A stretch of 64,000 bases of DNA from Bacillus spongiae (lineage in GTDB: Bacteria > Bacillota > Bacilli > Bacillales > Bacillaceae_K), in assembly GCF_037120725.1 (NCBI RefSeq), contig NZ_JBBAXC010000013.1:62001-126000 (forward strand). The letters are read 5' to 3'. The notes beneath the pieces were generated by a model, which made no database searches, was not told where the DNA came from, and saw only the letters and a list, made by a program, of their open reading frames with translations. Shown piece after piece: positions 15,638 to 23,205 of this stretch (its first letter is position 1; the number at the start of each line of letters is the position of its first letter). Both the position numbers and the translations under genes were made by a program.

Positions 15638-16183
15638 ATGACTAAACAAGAGTTTTTAACGAAACTCAAGCTTCTGTTAGAACGCGTACCTGAAGAGGTT
15701 CGTAAAGAAATGTTGTATGACTATGTTGAGCATTTTGATGTTGGGCTAGAGAATGGGAAAATCGAGAACGAGTTAATTGCTGAGCTTGGAGATCCGGAAC
15801 AAATTGCGCGTGACCTTTTAGCAGATTACAGGATTGAGGTAGCTGAAAATGACAAATCCGTTTTCAATATTATGCATGCAATTATTGCTACTACAAGTCT
15901 CAGCCTTATCAACATTGTCTTTCTTCTAGGACCAGTAATTGGTTTAATTGGAGTGTATTTAAGCATATGTACACTTGCAATTACATTAATACTTTCTCCC
16001 TTATTATTGTTTTTTGACCCCCTACAGAATCTATCTGTCAGCTTCTTTTTAGCCATGACTTTATGTAGCCTAGGATTAATAATAGGTTTAGGAGTGGTTC
16101 GTGCTGGAAAATTTCTATATAACATTATTCTCCGCTATATCAAATTTAATATTTATATTATTAAAGGAGGAAAGGTAACATGA
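15638..16183 (+). CDS. DUF1700 (HAAS domain) membrane protein
   Basis: The 181-residue protein has the N-terminal DUF1700/HAAS-type helical domain (MTKQEFLTKLKLLLERVPEE, then YDYVEHFDVGLENGK and ELGDPEQIARDLLADY), followed by three or four hydrophobic helices from about residue 75 on. It begins two bases after the padR stop and its own stop overlaps the next start (ATGA), so the three genes are coupled. Proteins of this family accompany PadR regulators and DUF4097 proteins in envelope-related operons; the biochemical role is unknown. Confidence 0.88.
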   Translation: MTKQEFLTKLKLLLERVPEEVRKEMLYDYVEHFDVGLENGKIENELIAELGDPEQIARDLLADYRIEVAENDKSVFNIMHAIIATTSLSLINIVFLLGPVIGLIGVYLSICTLAITLILSPLLLFFDPLQNLSVSFFLAMTLCSLGLIIGLGVVRAGKFLYNIILRYIKFNIYIIKGGKVT

Positions 16184-17082
16184 AAAAGTTATTATTTGGA
16201 TTACTTGCTGTATTCCTTATAGGCATTATTGGAACAGCTGTTTCGATTAATGTGACCGGAGGCTCTTTGTATAATATGGTGTTTAAAACGGTGGATGTAC
16301 ATGACCAAAAAATTATAAAAAATGAAAAGATCAATAATATCGAAATACGCTTTGCATCAACCGATATTCAAGTCACACCTTCTCAAGATGATAACTTCAT
16401 TATTGAATTGGATGGAAAAGTGGATGAAAGAATGAAGGATGAATTCATATTAGTCGCGAGAGAACTTGGGAACAACCTGGAGGTAGAATTTTTGAACCCT
16501 CCTTCTGAGATTGGCTTTTTTTCAATGGTCGATCTAAGTATTTCTGTAAATGTACCCGAGAAAATGTATGAATCGATCGAAGTACACTCAGCATCTGGAA
16601 ATATTGAAGTTGAAGAATTAAGCGCGAATCAAATCATAGTATCAGCTGCATCCGGAAATATCCAAACAGAGGAATCAAAAGCTGATCATTTTACTATATC
16701 AGCAGCTTCAGGAAATATAAAAACAAAAGAGTTAAAAGCTGATCAAATTGCGATAAAGTCAGCGTCTGGAAATGTTACCGTACAGAACCAATCTGTTACC
16801 ACTTCTTCACTAACGACAATATCTGGTAATATATCCCTATCTAATAAAGACGCATCTAGCAATATTACAGCAAATACTACAAGTGGTAATGTCGATATCA
16901 ACTATGCAAAACCTCCTTCATCACTATATATAAATTATGAAAGTAGATCCGGAAAAGGTACTGTCAACCTTGATGGAGTTAGCTATAAGGAAAAATCCAA
17001 TGACCTGATTATTGGCACAATTGGGGAAGGAAATTATAACTTATATGTAGATACTACTTCAGGTAACTTTACACTCCAATAA
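16180..17082 (+). CDS. DUF4097 beta-repeat protein
   Basis: This 300-residue protein has an N-terminal signal or anchor helix (about residues 4-25). A right-handed repetitive beta region follows in which SASGNI-type units recur at intervals of about 20 residues (SASGNIEV, AASGNIQT, AASGNIKT, SASGNVTV, TISGNISL, TTSGNVDI, TTSGNFTL). This is the DUF4097 (LiaG-like adhesin fold) pattern. It probably faces the outside of the membrane. It is third in the PadR-DUF1700-DUF4097 operon, so it is likely under PadR control. Confidence 0.88.
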   Translation: MKKLLFGLLAVFLIGIIGTAVSINVTGGSLYNMVFKTVDVHDQKIIKNEKINNIEIRFASTDIQVTPSQDDNFIIELDGKVDERMKDEFILVARELGNNLEVEFLNPPSEIGFFSMVDLSISVNVPEKMYESIEVHSASGNIEVEELSANQIIVSAASGNIQTEESKADHFTISAASGNIKTKELKADQIAIKSASGNVTVQNQSVTTSSLTTISGNISLSNKDASSNITANTTSGNVDINYAKPPSSLYINYESRSGKGTVNLDGVSYKEKSNDLIIGTIGEGNYNLYVDTTSGNFTLQ

Positions 17083-17438
17083 GAGCAGTTAGACTATCCC
17101 TTTATTTCATTACTTTATACAACAGTTATTTGACAGAATTCTTCCTTTTTTCCATTCAATCCTTAAATAAGTAGTTTCTCCTTCCATTACTGATTTCTCC
17201 GTCTATTAAAAATCTATTGAGAGGTACACAGAGAATTTCTGTACTAAGTATGGAGTGCCTTGTCTATTTTCTCATTGGACCTTTGACAATCCTTTCTTTC
17301 TATCTGGATTTCTTTAGAGTTCCCTCAACCCTTATATAATTTGCAAATCTACACGGAATACTCCCAATCGCAACTCTTTGTTGCAAATTCAACACCATTC
17401 CTTCCGATCGACCTCTACTCAGCTGTTTGCATTAACAA
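17083..17438. other. Intergenic stretch after the DUF4097 operon
   Basis: C/T-rich on the plus strand, no gene seen. No clear terminator stands directly behind the DUF4097 gene; the next one is at 17439. Confidence 0.4.
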
Positions 17439-17466
17439 AAAAACGAACTCATTTGAGTTCGTTTTT
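17439..17466. terminator. Bidirectional terminator
   Basis: AAAAACGAACTCA pairs with TGAGTTCGTTTTT with a two-base loop. It directly follows the cvfB stop on the minus strand and can also stop transcripts of the DUF4097 operon. Confidence 0.9.
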
Positions 17467-17469
17467 AAT

Positions 17470-18342
17470 TTACTTTCTTTCGGAATAATAGGTCCACCCG
17501 TCTTCTTGATAGACACGGCCATCCTTCATTAATTTTCCTAAGGCACGCTTAAACGCCCCTTTGCTTAGCCCAAAAATTTCTTGAATAATGTCCGCCTGGG
17601 TTTTATCCCAGTATGGCATAGCTCCGCCTCGTGTCGCCATGTATTCATATATTTTTTCGGCGTCACCGCCCATTTTCTCTTGCTTAAATGGGAGAAAGGA
17701 TAGGTTGATGGACCCATCCGGTTTCACATCTACAACACGCCCCTCAACTAATTCTCCAAGACGTGGCTCTTTTGTACGCTGGGTTTCATGAACAAAACAA
17801 CGATACCCTTCTTCCGACAGTACATATGTGCCAACTCTTAGTAAACGGTATACTCTCCCTTTTAGCTTTTGATTATATAGTTTACCTTCAGCATTCGTGG
17901 CGATTTCCTTAATAATATTTTCCGTCGCTAGCTTGCCATACATTCGGCCGTTCTTGTCTGTTTCTAACGTAATATACAATTGATCACCTTTTGCTGGCCA
18001 TAATTCTACGAAGCGTGGGAGATCATCAGCTGAAATAAGCACGTCTTTAGAAATTCCAATTGAAACAAATACACCTAAGTCAGGGTGAACATCAACGACC
18101 TCTACCCATCCGTACGTCCCTTGTACAATTGCTGGTATCTTCATCGTTGCGGTTAAGCGACCTTGTTTATCATGAAATAAAAAGACCTCCACATCATCGC
18201 CGACTCTTACATCGCCGACAACTTCAGAGTAATGTAGTAAAATACCGTCACCATCATAATCTTGATCTTGTAAAAAGAATCCAAAAGATGCTTCACGATC
18301 AACGTTGAAGACTTCCACCTTTCCTGCTTGAAAATCGTACAT
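17470..18342 (-). CDS. cvfB: CvfB/YitL S1-like RNA-binding protein
   Basis: About 290 residues. The protein shows successive S1-like modules: residues 1-65 (GFFLQDQDYDGDGILLHYSEVVGDVRVGDDVEVFLF region), a second (GWVEVVDVHPDLGVFVSIGI with KDVLISADDLP), a third (EGRVVDVKPDGSINLSFLP) and a C-terminal winged-helix part (IYEYMATRGGAMPYWDKTQADIIQEIFGLSKGAFKRALGKLMKDGRVYQ). This is the layout of CvfB (Staphylococcus aureus) and YitL. CvfB binds RNA and influences virulence gene expression in S. aureus; the role in Bacillus is not well defined. The ATG at 18342 is preferred over an upstream GTG that lies on the ribosome binding site. Confidence 0.9.
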   Translation of the reverse strand: MYDFQAGKVEVFNVDREASFGFFLQDQDYDGDGILLHYSEVVGDVRVGDDVEVFLFHDKQGRLTATMKIPAIVQGTYGWVEVVDVHPDLGVFVSIGISKDVLISADDLPRFVELWPAKGDQLYITLETDKNGRMYGKLATENIIKEIATNAEGKLYNQKLKGRVYRLLRVGTYVLSEEGYRCFVHETQRTKEPRLGELVEGRVVDVKPDGSINLSFLPFKQEKMGGDAEKIYEYMATRGGAMPYWDKTQADIIQEIFGLSKGAFKRALGKLMKDGRVYQEDGWTYYSERK

Positions 18343-18425
18343 ATGTAACACTTCCTCTCAGTATAACCGCCATATTGGCACCGCACTTTAACATATCATG
18401 TTTTTTATCTTTTGTATAGTTCCTC

Positions 18426-18469
18426 AAAAAAAACCTAGTGAGATCATCACCAGATTTTATCGAGGTTTC
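18426..18469 (-). terminator. Possible terminator after the methyltransferase gene
   Basis: On the minus strand AAACCT and AGGTTT form a short stem enclosing a long loop, followed by a run of eight T. It overlaps the 3' end of the methyltransferase gene. Confidence 0.4.
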
Positions 18470-19488
18470 GCAATGATTGCATTATGAACTTTAATATACC
18501 CATGTTTCAATATATCTAAACCGTTTTCATATACGTACAGCCCCATTTGTTCCAGTGTCATTAATTCCCTGTACGTATGGTTCATGACATCAGACATAAT
18601 TTCGTAATATAGCTTCGATCGTAACTGTGCTCGAGGTGTTGTCATGATAATGTAGCCATCATCCTTAAGAAATTTTCGGTGCCATTCGACAACATCAGGT
18701 TTCAATTCATCAGGAAAATGTTCTAGTAAACCAACACTAATCACAATATCAAATTCTTTTCCGAACGATAATTGTCGGATATCCTCCACAAGATACGTAA
18801 CGTTAAAATCATCCTTGTGGTATACTTTTTTTCCACCTGTTTGTGGGTTTTCCCCTAAAAATGGATAGGAATCTGGAAATTCACCGAAGCGAATATCTTT
18901 ACAGAAAGCATCGTAATCGACTAAAACGACTTCGCCCCCTGGATACATCGCGCTTAACTGCATTCCTTCATATCCTTCCGCTGCCCCTAAAAAGAGAATT
19001 CTAGGCTTTTCAACATCTAGCCCTTCAAACAGAGCCCGCTTTCCCCTTGGGTCCCATATACCATCTTGCACTCGATGAGCATAATTCCAGAAATGGATTC
19101 TGGCTAGATCACCTAGCGCACTGGAGATTTGCTTTGGTTTGAATGAAGTGAGGGATGAAAAAAACTGTTTTTTAGCTACATTCATTTCAGTTGGAACATC
19201 TTTAACAAACCACTCGTGAAACGATCGGTTAAACATTTCCCAAGAAGTGTGAACGGGGAGGGCTTGACCTTTTTCTTTTTCCCAGTTTGTTTTTTCTTTT
19301 GCGTATGATGTCACTTGAAACGGACGACCAATATCCTTCCAGCTAAGCTGACTCCAATCTCGAACTGTGTTTTCCTTTACAAACTTGTTGCGTTCTTTTG
19401 CACTATACTCTCTCGTATCCAATCGAAAAGAAGGTGTCAATTGCGTCTCGCTTTGCACAATTCTTGAATTTGTCGTTGCGGTTTGCAT
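18457..19488 (-). CDS. Class I SAM-dependent methyltransferase
   Basis: 343 residues. The C-terminal two thirds carry a Rossmann-type methyltransferase domain: motif I RILFLGAAEGYEGMQL (about residues 163-178), motif II acidic residue in EVVLVDYD, and DIVISVGLLEHFPDEL as motif IV, followed by DDGYIIMTTP. The N-terminal 150 residues are polar and not recognised; they may define the substrate. Related proteins in Bacillus are unassigned methyltransferases. A GGGGGATTG purine stretch precedes the ATG. Single gene on the minus strand. Confidence 0.82.
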   Translation of the reverse strand: MQTATTNSRIVQSETQLTPSFRLDTREYSAKERNKFVKENTVRDWSQLSWKDIGRPFQVTSYAKEKTNWEKEKGQALPVHTSWEMFNRSFHEWFVKDVPTEMNVAKKQFFSSLTSFKPKQISSALGDLARIHFWNYAHRVQDGIWDPRGKRALFEGLDVEKPRILFLGAAEGYEGMQLSAMYPGGEVVLVDYDAFCKDIRFGEFPDSYPFLGENPQTGGKKVYHKDDFNVTYLVEDIRQLSFGKEFDIVISVGLLEHFPDELKPDVVEWHRKFLKDDGYIIMTTPRAQLRSKLYYEIMSDVMNHTYRELMTLEQMGLYVYENGLDILKHGYIKVHNAIIAKPR

Positions 19489-19702
19489 ATTCTCAATCCC
19501 CCTTTAGCTTGTTAATATATATTTCCATGCATTTAAACTAATTCCCTTTTAATGATTAGAAAATTAAAATATTTATCTTTTTAAAAGAACTTACCTTACT
19601 GCTTTACGCTCACCACTATTGCTGAACAGAGAACAGCACATCATACCTTATTTAACTATAGAGAGCATGATAAAACGAGTGAAACATCCTTAACTAAACG
19701 AA

Positions 19703-19747
19703 AAGAAACGCCAAAATAAACAAATGTTGTCTATTTTGGCGTTTCTT
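19703..19747. terminator. Bidirectional terminator
   Basis: AAGAAACGCCAAAATA pairs with TATTTTGGCGTTTCTT (16 bp). It has A and T runs on the two sides and lies downstream of carH on the minus strand. Confidence 0.85.
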
Positions 19748-19874
19748 TATATTTTTATCCGAACAATGCTTCTTATTTTATCATTTGACTGTTCATTAAT
19801 TGAGTGATTCCTTCCCTACACTCTTTCGTAATACACGAGGTCTATTGCTGTCAACTATAATGACAACTTTAATA

Positions 19875-19929
19875 ATTGGCTAGTAAAGAAAATGTCTGAA
19901 GCAGCAGTATGTTTTCTTTACTAGCCAAT
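19875..19929. repeat. 18-bp inverted repeat downstream of carH
   Basis: ATTGGCTAGTAAAGAAAA (19875-19892) is the exact reverse complement of 19912-19929, with a 19-base loop. It lies 43 bases after the carH stop. The following minus-strand sequence (TATTAAAG) is only weakly U-rich, so it may be a mRNA 3'-end stabiliser or weak terminator backing the one at 19703. Confidence 0.75.
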
Positions 19930-19971
19930 ACCATACAATCATAAACGACTGTTTTTAAGTTACATAATTTA

Positions 19972-20853
19972 TTAAGAAACAGGTAGGATATCTTCCTGAA
20001 ACCACTGTTCCCAACTCTCCAGCTTATGATCAAGTACTTTATAATTATCTGATTTATCTAACTGTTGAGTCCCCTTCCCTCCAAGAATAAATTGAAGAGA
20101 CGAGTGTTTATTCTTTAACTTTTCAATAAATGAAATAAGCGACTTATCATCATTACTACTTGTGATAGAGAGACAGACATATTGAATTTGCTGCTCTTCA
20201 ATGAGTTCATCAAGACCATCTTCTGGTGTATTTGGCCCTAAATATAAAACACATAAACCTTTCTTTCGCAAGAATAACGTAAAAATGGTTAAACCGAGAT
20301 GATGATGCTCACCTTCAGGACAAAAAGCTATAGCCTTCGGTAACTGAGGTTGAATCGGAAAAATATCCATTATTTTAAAGCACCTTTGTAGCAAAAATTG
20401 CGAGGCAAAATGTTCTTGTGCAACAGTTATATTGCCTACTGCCCATTCGTTACCAATCCTTGTAGCCAAAGGATAAAATAGTTTTTCAAAAACCCTATCA
20501 AAATGATAGACAGAAAAGCTGTAGTCAACAATAGAATGCGCCTGATTAAGTTCAAATGAGGTTAAGGCATTGAATAAAGGATCTATTATTTCTTGATCTT
20601 TTTGTATCATTTTTTGTTCAACAGACATTCTTTCTTCTTGTTTAGATAGCAGTTCTACTGCCTTAGAGATAGATATTCCCTTTTGATTCATTTGTTTCTT
20701 TAACCAGATTAGCTTTCTGATGTCGTCATTTGAGTACATGCGATGACCACCTTCAGATCTTGATGAAGGCGCTAAACCATAACGACGCTCCCATGCTCGA
20801 AGAGTTACAGGGGTCACTCCTACTTTTTCTGATGCAATTCTAATATTATACAT
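19972..20853 (-). CDS. carH: CarH-like B12-dependent light-sensing MerR repressor
   Basis: 293 residues. Residues 1-70 form a MerR-type DNA-binding domain (IRIASEKVGVTPVTLRAWERRYGL, RSEGGHRMYSNDDIRKL). Next comes a helical bundle with W-AVGNITVAQ-EH, the Wx9EH motif that caps adenosylcobalamin in CarH. The Rossmann-like B12-binding domain has EGEHHHLGLTIF (ExHxxG, the lower-ligand His motif) and LYLGPNTPEDGL. In CarH proteins adenosylcobalamin drives tetramers that repress in the dark, and light breaks the Co-C bond. A promoter with a 19-base spacer and inverted repeat lies upstream, suggesting autoregulation. A DUF1295 gene lies upstream on the same strand. Confidence 0.88.
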   Translation of the reverse strand: MYNIRIASEKVGVTPVTLRAWERRYGLAPSSRSEGGHRMYSNDDIRKLIWLKKQMNQKGISISKAVELLSKQEERMSVEQKMIQKDQEIIDPLFNALTSFELNQAHSIVDYSFSVYHFDRVFEKLFYPLATRIGNEWAVGNITVAQEHFASQFLLQRCFKIMDIFPIQPQLPKAIAFCPEGEHHHLGLTIFTLFLRKKGLCVLYLGPNTPEDGLDELIEEQQIQYVCLSITSSNDDKSLISFIEKLKNKHSSLQFILGGKGTQQLDKSDNYKVLDHKLESWEQWFQEDILPVS

Positions 20854-20912
20854 TCAATTCTCACACTTTCAGTTTGCATTAAATTAACTTTCATGATGAT
20901 GGAAAAGTTTAC

Positions 20913-20945
20913 AATAGTATATAAACACTATACAAGAGTTAGACA
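20913..20945 (-). promoter_or_regulatory. carH promoter with long spacer and candidate operator
   Basis: On the minus strand TTGTCT (20940-20945) and TATACT (20915-20920) are separated by 19 bases, the unusual spacing of MerR-regulated promoters. An inverted repeat ATAGT-N8-ACTAT (20913-20930) overlaps the -10 region. The rest of the gap 20946-21207 has no recognised element. Confidence 0.55.
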
Positions 20946-21207
20946 AAAAGTTAAAGGTGGAAGAAATCGAGAACTTTCCCGATTATTTTTTTCTCCATTG
21001 TAAAGCGTGTTCTATTGAATCATTCAATTCCGTTATTCTTTGCTAATAAGTAAAAACAATCATTTATCATCTATTTAAAGTAATGTATTGTGAAAGCTAT
21101 TGGTTTAACTTTTCTCTACAATTTAAGTAGAAAGAAACAAGTTAGTAATAATCTAATAGCACTCATTCACCATACATGAGTGCTATTAGAAATTCATATA
21201 CAATTAA

Positions 21208-22002
21208 TTAACTTCCAATTTGTTTTTTAGGAAACCAAGGAATAAACATACTGGTTCTTTTTGCATATTCCCGGAATTCGGGCTTTTGCATATATTTTCG
21301 TTCTAAAGGTGGGACACCTGTAACCTTTACTAATAAAAATGTGAGTGCGACTGGTGCTATAATTGTAGTCCACCCGAATGTGACAGAACTTACAATTAGG
21401 AAAACTCCCCACCATAAAACGGATTCACCAAAATAGTTTGGATGACGCGAGTATTTCCACACTCCTGAAGTTATTATTTTTCCTTTATTTCGTGGATCTT
21501 TTTTAAAATTTGATAATTGTTTGTCTGCCACAACCTCAAACAAAAAGCCCAAGGTCCATACCATAACCCCAATATAATCCCATAACCCTAAACTACTTCC
21601 CGTATCCCACGCGTTAACTGCCACAATAGGAAAAGAGAGCAAAAGCATTGCAACTCCCTGGGACATATAGACTCGAATATAGCTAGTTAGTGCCACGCTT
21701 TTCCCTTGTTCTATCCATCTTTTTCGCATATTTTTATAACGGTAATCTTCACCAGTATTTTTATTTCGTAAATATAGATATATAGATAATCTAAATCCCC
21801 ATATACATACTAATGATGTAACAATCATTTGCCTACTAGTGTATTCCTTAGTGAAAAATAACAAGACGATTGCAATAACTACAAAACCGCCTCCCCAAGC
21901 AATATCAACAATGGATAAATCTTTCTTCAACTGCGCTACTACCCAAAACAAGGTCATGTAAATAACTACACAAATTAAAGCAACTAACAAAGAGGTTAGC
22001 AT
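21208..22002 (-). CDS. DUF1295 family membrane protein (steroid 5-alpha-reductase-like)
   Basis: 264 residues with six to seven membrane helices. The C-terminal part has the DUF1295 hallmark GVWKYSRHPNYFGESVLWWGVFLIV, followed by PLERKYMQKPEFREYAKRTSMFIPWFP. The fold is related to steroid 5-alpha-reductase and isoprenylcysteine methyltransferase-like enzymes; the reaction in bacteria is unknown, probably lipid-directed at the membrane. AAAGGAGTG precedes the ATG. Position upstream of carH on the same strand, with similar TTGTA/TATAC motifs in its promoter, suggests light-dependent control by CarH; this is inference. Confidence 0.85.
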   Translation of the reverse strand: MLTSLLVALICVVIYMTLFWVVAQLKKDLSIVDIAWGGGFVVIAIVLLFFTKEYTSRQMIVTSLVCIWGFRLSIYLYLRNKNTGEDYRYKNMRKRWIEQGKSVALTSYIRVYMSQGVAMLLLSFPIVAVNAWDTGSSLGLWDYIGVMVWTLGFLFEVVADKQLSNFKKDPRNKGKIITSGVWKYSRHPNYFGESVLWWGVFLIVSSVTFGWTTIIAPVALTFLLVKVTGVPPLERKYMQKPEFREYAKRTSMFIPWFPKKQIGS

Positions 22003-22085
22003 TAATTTTCACTCCTTTATATTCATTCGTAATGTCAAACTAATAAACTAACACACTACAACCTTATCACAATTTGTATAATTAA

Positions 22086-22113
22086 TGTATAGTTTTTTAA
22101 ATGATTTGTACAA
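22086..22113 (-). promoter_or_regulatory. Candidate promoter of the DUF1295 gene
   Basis: On the minus strand TTGTAC (22108-22113) and TATACA (22086-22091) lie 16 bases apart. Further TATACA/TACAAAT repeats immediately downstream (about 22073-22082) resemble the sequence of the carH promoter, so a shared regulator is plausible. Confidence 0.4.
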
Positions 22114-22194
22114 TTTATTTTTTCGTGATAAAGTATTTGCAAGTGCTTCATCTACAACTACATTTCTATAAATTACTTATAAAGGATGATCATA

Positions 22195-23037
22195 ATGAAA
22201 AAGATAGCTTGGATAACAGATAGTTCTGCCTACGTACCTGATAAAGTTCGTAAACATAATGATTTGTTCATTATTCCTATGAATATTTCATTTGATGACC
22301 ATGTTTATAAAGATGGGGTCGATCTATCAGCTGAACAATTATATAAAAAAATGGATGATATGGACGGAATCCCGAAAACTTCACAACCTGCACTATCAGA
22401 TTTTATTGAGTTATACACGAAACTAAAACAGGAGTATGATGAAGCGATAGCAGTCCACCTATCAAGTGACTTGAGTGGAACATATAATGCGAGCAACCTT
22501 GCAGCTAAACTAACGGGGTTTCCAGTCGAGGTAATAGATTCAAGAATCTTGTCTTATCCACTAACAATGATGATTGAAAAAGGGATGAAATTACACTCTA
22601 ATGGATTAGGTGCCAAAGAAATAGGGGATATACTTCGCAAAGAGCATACAAACTATCAAAATTTCATCTTAGTCGGAAAGATTGAACAACTTTACAAAGG
22701 GGGACGAATCAACGCTATTCAAAAAATGATTGGGAGTATATTTAATATCCACCCGATTCTACAGATTAAGGACGGTACGGTTCAGTTATATGGGAAAGCT
22801 CGTACCAAAAAGAAAGCAATCAACACTATTTTAAACCAATTTGATTTACAGAAACAAAAGAATATAATAAAGCAGGTTCAGGTCTTACATGCTGATGTTA
22901 TAGACGAGGCAAAATCATTAAAAGAAAGATTATTAACTCAATACAAGGATATTGACGTTCTTATTGGGCCGATAAGTCAAACAATAGGTGTTCATGGTGG
23001 GAAGGGAAGTATTACATTAGTTTGGAAAATCGAGTAA
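22195..23037 (+). CDS. DegV family fatty-acid-binding protein
   Basis: About 280 residues. It begins KKIAWITDSSAYVP with the DegV N-terminal signature, then GIPKTSQPALSDF, VHLSSDLSGTYNASNLAA and VIDSRILSYP, and carries GGRINAIQKMIGSIFNIHPILQIKDG in the second half. DegV/FakB proteins bind a fatty acid and, with a FakA-type kinase, deliver it for phosphorylation and membrane lipid synthesis; FakA is not in this window. The ATG at 22195 is chosen because AAAGGATGAT lies before it; the open frame begins three codons earlier. Confidence 0.93.
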   Translation: MKKIAWITDSSAYVPDKVRKHNDLFIIPMNISFDDHVYKDGVDLSAEQLYKKMDDMDGIPKTSQPALSDFIELYTKLKQEYDEAIAVHLSSDLSGTYNASNLAAKLTGFPVEVIDSRILSYPLTMMIEKGMKLHSNGLGAKEIGDILRKEHTNYQNFILVGKIEQLYKGGRINAIQKMIGSIFNIHPILQIKDGTVQLYGKARTKKKAINTILNQFDLQKQKNIIKQVQVLHADVIDEAKSLKERLLTQYKDIDVLIGPISQTIGVHGGKGSITLVWKIE

Positions 23038-23152
23038 TCGTCATAATAAGTAAAAAACGTAGAATAATAGAAAAAGACAACCCATCCTGTAAAACCCCGC
23101 CTATTCCTTATAAAGGTTAAGAAAAAGCACAGAAGCTCAAATTCTACAAAAA

Positions 23153-23191
23153 AACTCCTTGATAGTAAAGATTACTTACCATCAAGGAGTT
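23153..23191. terminator. Bidirectional terminator
   Basis: AACTCCTTGAT-GTAA pairs with TTAC-ATCAAGGAGTT around a short loop, with A-run left and T-rich right side. It lies between the convergent DegV and phospholipase D-like genes. Confidence 0.85.
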
Positions 23192-23205
23192 CCGGTTTTA
23201 ATAAG

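Noticed and set aside
22305-22496. Minus-strand frame inside the DegV gene, and similar overlaps such as 32023-32676 within btuF
   Set aside because: They lie fully within well-supported genes on the other strand and lack start signals.
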